NCBI RefSeq assembly: GCF_024198215.1
Contig: NZ_JAKCFA010000006.1
Span: 248,001-312,000 of the forward strand
DNA: 64,000 nt
Direction of reading: 5' to 3'
From: Myxococcus qinghaiensis
Lineage (GTDB): Bacteria > Myxococcota > Myxococcia > Myxococcales > Myxococcaceae
Numbering within the stretch: the first letter of the stretch is position 1; each line of letters opens with the position of its first letter. A program made the translations under genes and the position numbers. The notes under the pieces were generated by a model that saw nothing but the letters and a program-made list of their open reading frames with translations, was not told where the DNA came from and made no database searches. Positions 50,104 through 57,778 of this stretch are shown here, piece after piece.

Positions 50104-50583
50104 TTAGCGCCCGTCCGGACCGGAGTCGCGCTCGGAAGCCCCCTGGGCCTCCTCCACGCTCTCCAGGGCCGCGGCCGCCAGCATGCGCGCCCTCGCGCTC
50201 AGCGGGTCCTTGCCCTCGGGGTCCAGGGACACCGCATGATTGAAGTCGTGGGCGGCCTCCATCACCTTGCCCTGGCGCAGGTGGACCTCTCCGCGGTTGA
50301 CGAACGGCGTCAGGTCCGTGGCGTCCAGCTCGATGGCCCGGTTGAAGTGGGCCTCCGCCTGGTCCAGGTTCTCCAGCGCCAGATGGCAGGCGCCGAGCGC
50401 TGTCTGGAAGTAGGCCTCGGAGCCATCCATGGCGGCGAGTTGCTCGAAGACGGCCAGGGACTCCTGGAACCGGCCGTCTTGAAACAGGTCGAAGCCCTGA
50501 GTGGCCCGCTCGAGCAGCTCCGGGCCGGACAGCGGCTTCCCATCATTGTTGGAGACCGGCGCCTTGGCTTGGGTCGTCGTCAT
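50104..50583 (-). CDS. TPR protein, putative T3SS chaperone
   Basis: A 159-residue protein with three TPR repeats (~28-130), the pattern ESLAVFEQLAAMDG-like followed by FQTALGACHLALENLDQA. Size and fold fit class II T3SS chaperones. It directly follows the orphan 152-residue gene, and sctV comes next. A partially GC-rich dyad (50033-50071) lies between it and sctV. The client cannot be determined. Confidence 0.75.
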   Translation of the reverse strand: MTTTQAKAPVSNNDGKPLSGPELLERATQGFDLFQDGRFQESLAVFEQLAAMDGSEAYFQTALGACHLALENLDQAEAHFNRAIELDATDLTPFVNRGEVHLRQGKVMEAAHDFNHAVSLDPEGKDPLSARARMLAAAALESVEEAQGASERDSGPDGR

Positions 50584-50608
50584 CTGGACTCATTCCCGGG
50601 GCGAATAT

Positions 50609-50637
50609 GGAGGCGGCCTGGAGTCTAGCCCGCCTCC
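50609..50637 (-). terminator. Hairpin after the 152-residue gene
   Basis: Arms GGAGGCGG (50609-50616) and CCGCCTCC (50630-50637), loop 13 bases, about 35 bases after the stop of the 152-residue gene and before the TPR gene. Confidence 0.45.
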
Positions 50638-50672
50638 AGCGAGCCCACCAGTCAGGGGACGCCGAGAAGCGC

Positions 50673-51131
50673 CTACTCGTCGAAGCCGTCACGCGTCTTC
50701 TGCAGCTGCTTCTTCAGGCTGGCGATGGCCATGTCCACGCCCTTCTGGGCCACCACCGCGCTGAACATCTGCTTCTTGAAGCTGTCGTCGACGTGCTTGT
50801 CGATGTCCTTCAGGGACGCGTTGGGGTTCTGCTTCAGGTAGCTGGCGATATCCCCATCCAGCTTCTTGGCGATGGTCTCCGACACGGAGTCGTCGAAGAA
50901 GCCGAGGAACGGCTTGTTCTCCAGGATCTTGTCCGTGCCCAGGGCGCTCGCGTAGTTGTCGCGGTCCGTCCCGGTCAGCTTGCTCTCGTCCTTCTTGCGG
51001 ATGCCATCCAGGGTGGCCGCCTGCTTGGCCCGCTCCGCGGCCGGATCCGAAGGCGCCTGGGTGGAAGACTCCGACGCGGTCTTCTGCGTCGAGGAGGTGT
51101 AGCGGGGACCGCCATTGACGGGAGCGACCAT
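50673..51131 (-). CDS. Orphan T3SS-locus protein, 152 residues
   Basis: A small soluble protein starting MVAPVNGG; the ATG at 51131 is preceded by TTGGAG. The first ~45 residues are Ser/Thr/Gln-rich, as in many T3SS-secreted proteins; the rest is helical and charged (KLTGTDRDNYASALGTDK...). No known domain. It is followed by a SycD-like TPR gene, which suggests a substrate/chaperone pair. Function not recognised; a translocator, tip or effector is possible. Confidence 0.62.
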   Translation of the reverse strand: MVAPVNGGPRYTSSTQKTASESSTQAPSDPAAERAKQAATLDGIRKKDESKLTGTDRDNYASALGTDKILENKPFLGFFDDSVSETIAKKLDGDIASYLKQNPNASLKDIDKHVDDSFKKQMFSAVVAQKGVDMAIASLKKQLQKTRDGFDE

Positions 51132-51239
51132 GGATTTCTCCAAAAGGGTGGGGTTGAAGGAATTCTCGCGGGGGGACGCGGAAAGTTTCGGACAGCCGCA
51201 CACGGCGTGTCCACCGGCGGCCAGAAATGAACCGGCCCC

Positions 51240-51262
51240 GCAGCAGCTCCAGGAGCTGCTGC
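51240..51262 (-). terminator. 11-bp hairpin after the 71-residue gene
   Basis: Perfect arms GCAGCAGCTCC (51240-51250) and GGAGCTGCTGC (51252-51262) with a single central base (so a small effective loop), 34 bases after the stop of the 71-residue gene. Confidence 0.55.
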
Positions 51263-51295
51263 GAGGCCAGGGTGCTGCGAACCGCGCTGAAACGA

Positions 51296-51511
51296 TTAGC
51301 GCATGTTGCCGATGATGGAGCTCTGCATCTTCTCGATGGCCTTCATCGAGGTGGAGATGAGCTCGACCAGCTTCGCCTCGCGCTGCATCTGCTCCTGCGC
51401 GCGGAGGAAGGGCTGCTGATCCGCCGGGGCCGCCGCGATCATGTCGTTGGAGGCCTTGGAACCAGCCAGGATGCTGCTCGCAGCGGCGTTGAAGTTGGCA
51501 GAGACAGTCAT
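51296..51511 (-). CDS. 71-residue needle/inner-rod-sized T3SS protein
   Basis: A small all-helical protein (N-terminal MTVSANFNAAASSILAG, then two helices ending in MKAIEKMQSSIIGNMR). Size, lack of signal peptide, two-helix layout and the hydrophobic C-terminal helix are compatible with T3SS needle (SctF) or inner rod (SctI) subunits; sequence identity is too low to decide. The ATG has an excellent AGGAG site 7 bases upstream, the strongest in the accessory block, which fits a highly expressed structural subunit. A strong hairpin follows. Confidence 0.68.
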   Translation of the reverse strand: MTVSANFNAAASSILAGSKASNDMIAAAPADQQPFLRAQEQMQREAKLVELISTSMKAIEKMQSSIIGNMR

Positions 51512-51667
51512 GTTCGTTCTCCTGAGATTAATTCGTGGGTGCTGCGTGGCGAAGTGCAGCGGCGGCTACAAAAAGATTATCGGGGGAGGGGCTCGGAAGT
51601 TTCCTGCGAATTATCCGGGATCATTTCCGGCATTTTCGCGAGGCCCGAGACCCTCCGGGAAACGGGC
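51512..51667 (-). promoter_or_regulatory. Candidate promoter region of the 71-residue gene
   Basis: This 156-base gap is noticeably more AT-rich than its surroundings. On the minus strand it holds two GATAAT hexamers (complements at 51576-51581 and 51610-51615) that resemble -10 boxes; no clear -35 partner is seen. A separate promoter for the small gene is plausible, not shown. Confidence 0.35.
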
Positions 51668-52261
51668 CTAACCCTTCAATTTTCCAAGGCTCGGGTTCTT
51701 CATCCAGGCCTTGAAGGACTCGAGCTGCTGCTGCTCCTTCTTGGGATCCGCGGGCGGCGGCGGGCTGGCCTCCGGGTCCAGGGACAGGGAGCGCTTGTTG
51801 GAAGCGCTCTCGAAGCCGTCCTTGGCGGCGGGAGCCCCCGAGGTGCGGGCCGGGGCCGGGGGGGGCGCCGCGGGAGCCGCCGCGCTCGGAGGAGTGAACG
51901 CGAGCTTCGCGTGCATCTCCGGGTTGGCCTCCTTGACGGCGTTCTGGATGGTCATCCCGTAGGTGCTCAAGCGCTCCGACAGGTACGAAACCACCATGCC
52001 CAGCGTGGGGGGCACGGGGAGGACGGGGTCGGCCATGAAGCGCTGGAGGGCGCCGGACACGTCACCGTAGAGCCTCTCGTCGAACGGGGTGCCCGGGGCC
52101 GTGGAGGCCACCAGCATCTTCATCGTCCGAACCACCTGGAGGAAGGTGCCCTGGGCCGTCTTGGACTGCGACTCCAGCTCCGCCAGCAACTTGTCGCGCT
52201 TCTCCACCAGTTCCGAGGGCTCCGGAGGCAGCGCGCCCATCTTCGCCTTCTGCGTGCTCAT
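51668..52261 (-). CDS. Orphan T3SS-locus protein, 197 residues
   Basis: A soluble protein, no signal peptide, starting MSTQKAKM at ATG 52261. Residues ~20-115 are helical (E-K-R-D-K-L-L-A-E-L, V-V-S-Y-L-S-E-R-L); the region ~115-165 is Ala/Pro-rich and disordered; the C-terminus is short and basic (WMKNPSLGKLKG). The layout, helical region plus flexible linker, occurs in T3SS secreted or regulatory proteins. Not recognised. Lies between the SycD-like and the 71-residue genes. Confidence 0.62.
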   Translation of the reverse strand: MSTQKAKMGALPPEPSELVEKRDKLLAELESQSKTAQGTFLQVVRTMKMLVASTAPGTPFDERLYGDVSGALQRFMADPVLPVPPTLGMVVSYLSERLSTYGMTIQNAVKEANPEMHAKLAFTPPSAAAPAAPPPAPARTSGAPAAKDGFESASNKRSLSLDPEASPPPPADPKKEQQQLESFKAWMKNPSLGKLKG

Positions 52262-52342
52262 TGACTGACTCCACCTCTCCACAAAGAGGGGTTGGGGTTT
52301 ATTGAGACGAGCCTAACAGACTGTTCCGGGCTCACCTACCCG

Positions 52343-52364
52343 GCGTCCGGCCAGAACCGGACGC
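52343..52364 (-). terminator. Hairpin after the SycD-like gene
   Basis: 8-bp arms GCGTCCGG / CCGGACGC with loop CCAGAA, 15 bases beyond the stop of the SycD-like gene. No U-run. Confidence 0.5.
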
Positions 52365-52379
52365 TGGGACGGGCTTGTA

Positions 52380-52844
52380 TCAACGCCGCTGGAGCGCGGT
52401 GAGCATGGCGCCCGCCTTGCGCACCACCGGATCATCCTGCGGCGTCATTGCCGCAGCGCGTCGGAGGTCATCCAGGGCCTGCTGCTTCTGGCCCAGGGCG
52501 AGCTTCACCTCGGCGCGGCCGACATAGACGGAGGCATCCTGGGGGGACAGCTTGGCGGCGACGTCGAAGGCGGCCAGGGCGCCCGTGCCGTTGCCCGCGG
52601 CCATCTCCACCACGCCCAGCGCCTTGGCGAAGTAGCCGTCCGTGGGATTCACGGCGTACAGGCCCTGGAAGAGCGTGCGGGCCTCGTTGATGCGGCCCTG
52701 GTAGAAGAAGAAGTACGCCGTCTTGGCGATGGCGTAGAGCTCGTCGTTGGAATAGCCGCGCACCTCGCGCAGCGTGGCCTTGCCATCCGCCCAACGCTGG
52801 AGCCTGGCCGCGAGCTGGGCCTCGTCCTGAGGATCCTCCGGCAT
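52380..52844 (-). CDS. SycD/LcrH-like TPR chaperone
   Basis: A 154-residue TPR protein. The block LYAIAKTAYFFFYQGRINEA and subsequent FQGLYAVNPTDGYFAKALG closely follow the SycD/LcrH consensus (Y-x-x-G-x-x-x-x-A-x-x-x-F-x-x-L). Such chaperones protect translocators or other secreted proteins. Its ATG follows the stop of the 159-residue gene by only 3 bases, so the two are translated together. This is the most convincing T3SS chaperone in the window. Confidence 0.8.
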   Translation of the reverse strand: MPEDPQDEAQLAARLQRWADGKATLREVRGYSNDELYAIAKTAYFFFYQGRINEARTLFQGLYAVNPTDGYFAKALGVVEMAAGNGTGALAAFDVAAKLSPQDASVYVGRAEVKLALGQKQQALDDLRRAAAMTPQDDPVVRKAGAMLTALQRR

Positions 52845-52847
52845 GCG

Positions 52848-53327
52848 CTAGTAACCCTCGTCCTTCTGCTCGGCCCACATGCGCCGGATGATCTCCTTGG
52901 TCTCCTCGTTCACCTGGTCCACCAGGGTGAGCATGGAGGACTCCCGCTGGAGCAGCGCCTTGAGGCGCTCCAGGCGGTCCGGGGAGGCGTTGATGCGCGA
53001 CAGTCCCCGGTCCATCAGGTGGCGGGATTCGTCGCTCCCCCGCCCCGCCACGCTGGCCAGGTGGGGGCGGTCGCTGAAGCCCTCCAGGTCCGCGTCATGC
53101 CCGCCGGGATGAGGCGGCAGGGGCAGGCGCAGCTCCTCCGACGAGTGCGCGGGACCGATGAAGTCCAGCAGCGCCGTGGAGGCGAGCGCGGGGTTCTTGG
53201 GGTTGCCCGTCTTGCGCAGCTTCTTGCGGTCGACCTGGGACGGGTCGACCAGCCGCTCACGGACGCTGCGGGGTCCCCCCCAGGGCCACAGGGGTGCCTT
53301 GGGAGGCTGATTGTTGATTCTGGCCAT
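52848..53327 (-). CDS. Orphan T3SS-locus protein, 159 residues
   Basis: A soluble protein with a basic, Pro-rich N-terminus (MARINNQPPKAPLWPWGG) and a helical, charged C-terminal half. A region LRLPLPPHPGGHD in the middle is Pro-rich. No known domain or signal peptide. It is translationally tied to the SycD-like chaperone (3-base gap), so it may be a secreted protein or regulator served by it. Not recognised. Confidence 0.62.
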   Translation of the reverse strand: MARINNQPPKAPLWPWGGPRSVRERLVDPSQVDRKKLRKTGNPKNPALASTALLDFIGPAHSSEELRLPLPPHPGGHDADLEGFSDRPHLASVAGRGSDESRHLMDRGLSRINASPDRLERLKALLQRESSMLTLVDQVNEETKEIIRRMWAEQKDEGY

Positions 53328-53356
53328 CGTGAACTCCGAAGCTCACTCCAGGAAGG

Positions 53357-53376
53357 GGGGGGCCGTCCAGCCCCCC
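53357..53376 (-). terminator. Hairpin after the FlhB-C gene
   Basis: 7-bp arms GGGGGGC / GCCCCCC with loop CGTCCA, directly behind the stop of the stand-alone FlhB C-terminal gene. Confidence 0.5.
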
Positions 53377-53380
53377 TCCC

Positions 53381-53662
53381 CTACCGCCCTCCGGCGGCCG
53401 CGTGTTCGCGCTGGATTTCGTAGATGAAGTTGAGGACCTCGGCGACGGCGTCGTAGAGTTCCTCCGGCACTTCCTGCCCCACCTCCACCCGGTACAGGGC
53501 ATTGGCCAGGGGCACGTTGCGCATGATGGGGATGTTGTGCTCCTTGGCGATGGCGCGAATCTTCTCCGCCTTCAGCCGCAGCCCCTTGGCCACCACGCGC
53601 GGCGCGGTGTCCTTGTCCTTGTCGTACTTCAGCGCGATGGCGATTTCGGCGTCGTCACTCAT
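53381..53662 (-). CDS. Stand-alone FlhB/SctU C-terminal domain protein
   Basis: A 93-residue protein equivalent to the part of SctU that follows the autocleavage site: it starts MSDDAEIAIALKYDKDKD, directly where NPxH would end, and continues with RNVPLANALYRVEVGQEVPEELYDAVAEVLNF. It is ~65% identical by eye to the C-terminus of the neighbouring SctU. Similar free-standing proteins (FlhX/FlhB2-type) in flagellar systems can replace the cleaved FlhB tail in substrate switching. Located 46 bases downstream of sctU on the same strand. Confidence 0.9.
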   Translation of the reverse strand: MSDDAEIAIALKYDKDKDTAPRVVAKGLRLKAEKIRAIAKEHNIPIMRNVPLANALYRVEVGQEVPEELYDAVAEVLNFIYEIQREHAAAGGR

Positions 53663-53708
53663 GGGGCGCTCCGCGAACTCCTGCCGATGATAACCGCTCC
53701 AGGGCCGC

Positions 53709-54788
53709 TCACGCGCGGGCCACCGGGGCGGGTCCGCCGTTCTTCAGGTCGTAGACGAAGTTGAGGACCTCCGCGACGGCGTCGTAGAGCTCCTCGGGCA
53801 CCTCGTGGCCCACCTCCACCCGCAGGAGCGCGTGGGCCAGGGGCACGTTGCGCAGCGTGGGGACGTCCTCTTCCCGGGCGATGCCCTTGATGCGCTCGGC
53901 CTTGTGGTCCAGGCCCTTGGCCAGCACCCGGGGCGCGCCGTCCTTCTCCCGGTCGTACTTGAGCGCGACGGCGACGTGGTCCGGATTGGTGACGATGACG
54001 TCCGCGTCCCGCACGGCCTCCATCTGCTGTCCCTCCATGATCTCCTGGTGGAACTCCTTGCGCTTTGCCTTGTGGTGCGGGTCGCCTTCGCTCTCCTTGT
54101 ACTCCTTCTTCACCTCGTCCTTGGACATCATCATGTCCTTCATGAAGGACTTGCGCTGCCACCAGATGTCGAAGATGGCGAAGAGCACGAAGAGCAGCGC
54201 GACGCGGGTGGCCACGCGCGTCACCAGCTCTCCCATGATGGTCATGATGACGCGCGTGTCCTGGCGGATGGTCTCCATCACCATGGGCATCGCGTCGCGC
54301 ACCACGCCGTAGACGACGTTGGCGGTGATGGAGATCTTGATGAGGTTCTTGAGCAGCTCCACCAGCGACTTCTTGCTGAACATGTTCTTCAACCCGGCCA
54401 GCGGGTTGAGCTTGTCCAGCTTGGGCATCAGCGGATCCAACGTGAACAGGGAGCCCACCTGCAGGAACTCCATCAGCCCGCCAATCACCGCGCCGCCCGC
54501 GAGCACCGGCAGCGTCACCAGGAGCAGCGTGCGAATCCCCAGGTAGATGAGCTGCGCGGTGGCATCCCCCAGGTCATCACCCCGGGCCAGATGGTCGAAG
54601 CTGAACATGAAGAGGCTGGAGATCTCCTTCTCCAGGTTGTCCCAGGTCGCCTTCACGGCGCCCAGCCCCACGACGAGCACGGCCACGCCGCTCATGTCCT
54701 TGCTCTTCCAGATCTGCCCCTTCTTGCGAGAGTCATCGAGCTTCTTCTGCGATGGCTCTTCTGTCTTGTCTCCACTCTCGTCGGACAT
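53709..54788 (-). CDS. sctU: T3SS switch protein SctU
   Basis: A 359-residue export-apparatus protein (FlhB/YscU family) with four TM helices (~35-210) and a cytoplasmic C-terminal domain. The autocleavage motif reads N268-P269-D270-H271 instead of NPTH; cleavage between N and P changes substrate specificity from early to late. The Asp variant may alter the rate or mode of cleavage. sctT lies 24 bases upstream in transcription and a duplicate of the C-terminal domain lies downstream. Confidence 0.94.
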   Translation of the reverse strand: MSDESGDKTEEPSQKKLDDSRKKGQIWKSKDMSGVAVLVVGLGAVKATWDNLEKEISSLFMFSFDHLARGDDLGDATAQLIYLGIRTLLLVTLPVLAGGAVIGGLMEFLQVGSLFTLDPLMPKLDKLNPLAGLKNMFSKKSLVELLKNLIKISITANVVYGVVRDAMPMVMETIRQDTRVIMTIMGELVTRVATRVALLFVLFAIFDIWWQRKSFMKDMMMSKDEVKKEYKESEGDPHHKAKRKEFHQEIMEGQQMEAVRDADVIVTNPDHVAVALKYDREKDGAPRVLAKGLDHKAERIKGIAREEDVPTLRNVPLAHALLRVEVGHEVPEELYDAVAEVLNFVYDLKNGGPAPVARA

Positions 54789-54812
54789 GGGCGCGCGTTC
54801 CCGGGAGGAGGC

Positions 54813-55631
54813 TCAGGCCAGAAGCCGCAGGGCGTCGGTGAGCACCCGCAGCATGTGGGCCAGTTCGACCTGCATGCGCGACAGCAGCGCCCCCAGCACC
54901 AGGAAGGTGATGAGCACGCCGACGAGCGGCTTGATGGCCATGGAGATGAAGAACACCTGGATTTGCGGCGCCACACGGTTGATGGCGCCCAGCGCCACGT
55001 CCGTGAGGAAGGTGGCACACAGCGCGGGAGCGGCCAGGGCCAGGCCCACCTTCATCATGTCGGCGAAGACTCGCACCAGCACGTCGAAGAAGGTCCACGA
55101 GCCATGGCTGAAGCGCGGGAAGCCATCCAGCGGCACCGTGGCCAGGCTGTCCGCCAGGGCGCGGATGACCACGTGGTGCCCGTCCAGGGTGAGGAACAGC
55201 ACCACCGAGAGCTGCACCTTGAGGTTGGAGAAGAGGGAGACCTGCTGGCCGAGCTGCGGGACGTAGAGCTGGGCGTTGTTGCTGCCCGCCATGGTGTCGG
55301 TGACGGTGCCTGCGATGCGCGCCGCCTCGAAGGCGCTGTTGATGATGAACGCCATGCAGAACCCGATGAAGACCTCCTTCGCCATCAGCGCGATGTAGGG
55401 CAGCGCCGTCAGGGGGATGGTCGTCACGGTGTGCGCGATGGAGGGATAGAGCACGATGGCCAGCGTCAGCCCGATGCCCATCTTCATCTCCGTGGGCACC
55501 ACTTCACCGCCGAGGAACGGGCTGAAGATGAGCACCGGCATCACCCGGCACATCAGCAGGGCGACCGTGAAGATGGCGGCGGAGAAGTTGGTCCGAGCGG
55601 CCAGCTCGGACACGAGGTCCGCGGCGTTCAT
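54813..55631 (-). CDS. sctT: T3SS export apparatus protein SctT
   Basis: A 272-residue membrane protein of the FliR/SctT family, part of the export gate complex with SctR, S, U and V. About six TM helices, with TRTNFSAA-type N-terminus and PVLIFSPFLGGEVVP, GFCMAFIINSAFEAARIAGTV as typical blocks. The ATG overlaps the sctS stop (ATGA), which shows coupled translation. Located between sctS and sctU in the usual order. Confidence 0.93.
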   Translation of the reverse strand: MNAADLVSELAARTNFSAAIFTVALLMCRVMPVLIFSPFLGGEVVPTEMKMGIGLTLAIVLYPSIAHTVTTIPLTALPYIALMAKEVFIGFCMAFIINSAFEAARIAGTVTDTMAGSNNAQLYVPQLGQQVSLFSNLKVQLSVVLFLTLDGHHVVIRALADSLATVPLDGFPRFSHGSWTFFDVLVRVFADMMKVGLALAAPALCATFLTDVALGAINRVAPQIQVFFISMAIKPLVGVLITFLVLGALLSRMQVELAHMLRVLTDALRLLA

Positions 55632-55891
55632 TTGATGAGGGCGGGGAACCGGTCGAAGACGTGGAAGGTGAAGCGCACCAACTGGCTTCCAATCCACGGC
55701 CCCGTCATGGCCAGCACGCCAAAGACGATGATGACCTTGGGCGCGAAGGTGAGCGTCTGCTCCTGGATCTGCGTGGTGGCCTGGAACAGGGAGATGATGA
55801 AGCCGACGATGAGGCTCATCAGCACCGGCGGGGCTGACACCACGAGCACCAGGAACAGCGCCTCCTGGGTGATGACCGTGAGCTGGTTCAT
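55628..55891 (-). CDS. sctS: T3SS export apparatus protein SctS
   Basis: An 87-residue protein with two TM hairpins of the FliQ/SctS family (MNQLTVITQEALFLVL, ...PVLMSLIVGFIISLFQATTQIQE). The canonical Q-A-x-T-Q-I-x-E motif is intact. It overlaps sctT by 4 bases and starts 15 bases after the sctR stop. Length matches the family. Confidence 0.94.
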   Translation of the reverse strand: MNQLTVITQEALFLVLVVSAPPVLMSLIVGFIISLFQATTQIQEQTLTFAPKVIIVFGVLAMTGPWIGSQLVRFTFHVFDRFPALIK

Positions 55892-55905
55892 GGGGTGCCT
55901 TCTTC

Positions 55906-56733
55906 CTACAGGTAGCCGACGACCAGGCCCTTGGCGATGAGGTACCAGCCGTCCACGAGGACGAACAGGAGCAGCTTGAAGGGCATGGAGATGGTGGTGG
56001 GCGACAGCATGTGCATGCCCAGCGCGAGCAGGATGTTGGCCACCACCATGTCGATGACGATGAAGGGGACGAAGAGCAGGAAGCCAATCTGGAAGGCCTC
56101 CTTCAGCTCCGACACCACGAAGGCCGGGATGATGACCATGAAGTCCTTGCTGTCCACCGAGTCCCGGTCCTCGCCCTGACGCATCTTCTTGGCCAGGTTG
56201 TAGAAGAGCGAGCGGTCCTTCAGGGTGACCTTCTTCATCAACCAATCGCGCAGCGGCTCCTTGGCGCGGTCCGCTCCCTCCAGGAGGGTGCCCACCTTCG
56301 CCGAGGAGAACGCGCCGGCCCCCGAGGAGTCCCAGACGTTGAGCTCCGAGGCCCGGTACATCGTCATGCCCACGGGGGTCATGATGTAGACGGTGAGGAT
56401 GACGGCCAGCCCGGTAATCACCTGGGTGGGCGGAATCTGCTGGGTGCCGAGCGCCGAGCGGACGATGGAGAGCACCACCGAAATCTTCACGAAGCTCGTC
56501 ACCATCATCAGCGCGAAGGGCACCAGGCCCATGGCCGCGAGCGCGAGGATGAGGATGAGCGGCCGCGACGTGAAGGTGTCGGCGCTCACCGCCTCATTGG
56601 CGACGGAGTCGGGGATGTTGCCGGGGCGCTTCTTCTGCGCGAGGGCGATGAAGGGATGCAGCGACACCGCGGCCGCGAAGAGCCAGGGCGTGACGCGCGG
56701 GAGCAGGGAGCGGGCAGGAGTCTGGACGTTCAC
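55906..56733 (-). CDS. sctR: T3SS export apparatus protein SctR
   Basis: A 275-residue FliP/SctR family protein with an N-terminal signal-like hydrophobic segment (~15-32, cleavage near ALAQ as in flagellar FliP) and four TM helices; the signature VPFALMMVTSFVKISVVLSIVRSALGTQQIPP-type block spans ~70-103 and F-x-L-G-F-L-L-F-x-P-F follows in the second half. The N-terminal signal is a flagellar-like trait not present in most pathogenic SctR. Followed by sctS. Confidence 0.94.
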   Translation of the reverse strand: MNVQTPARSLLPRVTPWLFAAAVSLHPFIALAQKKRPGNIPDSVANEAVSADTFTSRPLILILALAAMGLVPFALMMVTSFVKISVVLSIVRSALGTQQIPPTQVITGLAVILTVYIMTPVGMTMYRASELNVWDSSGAGAFSSAKVGTLLEGADRAKEPLRDWLMKKVTLKDRSLFYNLAKKMRQGEDRDSVDSKDFMVIIPAFVVSELKEAFQIGFLLFVPFIVIDMVVANILLALGMHMLSPTTISMPFKLLLFVLVDGWYLIAKGLVVGYL

Positions 56734-56746
56734 GGGACAGGTGCCA

Positions 56747-57676
56747 TCAAGCGCCGGGGGGCTGGGACGACGAGCCCCCGGAGCGGCGGGAAAGGAGCTT
56801 CTGAAGGAAAGGGCTCAGGGGAACCACGTTCGTCTGCGGGCGCTGCGCGGCGCGGATGCGCTCCACCGCCTCCAAGTCCAGCTTCGACAGCAGTTGCAGG
56901 CCCGCCTCGCCACCGCCCAGGAGCAGGTACTCGTCCGCGGCCTTCACCACGAAGAGCACGCGCTTGGGGTCCAGCGTCAGACGCTCCACCACGGAGACGA
57001 CGGTCTGCTTGCCCGGCACGGCCCCCTGGAGGCCCATCAGCCGACGCAACCCCACGTTCAGGGTGAGGTAGATGGATGCCACCACCGCGCCCAGCACGAG
57101 CAGCGTGCGGATGAGCATCCATCCCATGCTCTCCGGCTCGGCCTCCGCCTCGGCTGCGGCGGCTCCGATGGTGGGGTCCTCCCAGCGAGGCTCTTCTTCG
57201 GGCGACTTCTGACGCGTCGCGGCGGGAGCTTCTGGGGCGAGGCCAGGTTCCGGCACCACCGACTCAGGCGCCTTCGAGGCACCATCAGCCGGAGTGGGGA
57301 GTGCCGTGGCGCTCGGGGTGACGGCCGGCGCCGCTTTCCGGGCGCTGTCCGCCAGAGCACCGGGGGCGGGCGCCGTCGCTCGAACCGTTTCCGCCGAAGC
57401 GGGAACGGCGGGAGTCGTGGCGCTCGGCGCCGGCTTCTGCGCCCGGTCCGTCGCAATGGGCGCCGTGGCGCCTGGCGCCGACTTCTCGGCCCGGTCCGTC
57501 GCGGCGGGAGTGGCGGGGACCGACTTCTGTGCCCCGTCGGCCGAGGCGGGCGGGACAGGCGCGGCCGTGGCGCTCGGCACGGGCGTCGCGGGCGCCTGAG
57601 CCAGCACGGTGGAGGACGCGAGCAGCAGCGCGGCGCCCAGGGCGCGGCGCATGAGGGGGTTGCGGAGGACTGCCAT
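56747..57676 (-). CDS. FliO-like protein in a T3SS locus
   Basis: A 309-residue protein: signal/anchor at the start, a long Ala/Pro/Ser-rich periplasmic region (~27-180), a TM helix (~186-208), then a small cytoplasmic domain with PGKQTVVSVVERLTLDPKRVLFVVKAADEYLLLG, the typical FliO layout. FliO assists FliP (SctR) assembly and is normally found only in flagellar systems. It sits directly before sctR (13 bases), as fliO does before fliP. Non-flagellar T3SS usually lack it, so its presence here points to an early-branching, flagellum-like machine. Confidence 0.82.
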   Translation of the reverse strand: MAVLRNPLMRRALGAALLLASSTVLAQAPATPVPSATAAPVPPASADGAQKSVPATPAATDRAEKSAPGATAPIATDRAQKPAPSATTPAVPASAETVRATAPAPGALADSARKAAPAVTPSATALPTPADGASKAPESVVPEPGLAPEAPAATRQKSPEEEPRWEDPTIGAAAAEAEAEPESMGWMLIRTLLVLGAVVASIYLTLNVGLRRLMGLQGAVPGKQTVVSVVERLTLDPKRVLFVVKAADEYLLLGGGEAGLQLLSKLDLEAVERIRAAQRPQTNVVPLSPFLQKLLSRRSGGSSSQPPGA

Positions 57677-57778
57677 GGATGGGGGCGAGGCTAGTTCAAA
57701 GGCCGGAGGACCGCCACGGGCCCCCGTCCGGCGGCCCGCTCCCGCCCGCTTGCTTCCGTCCTGGATGAAGACCTCAAC

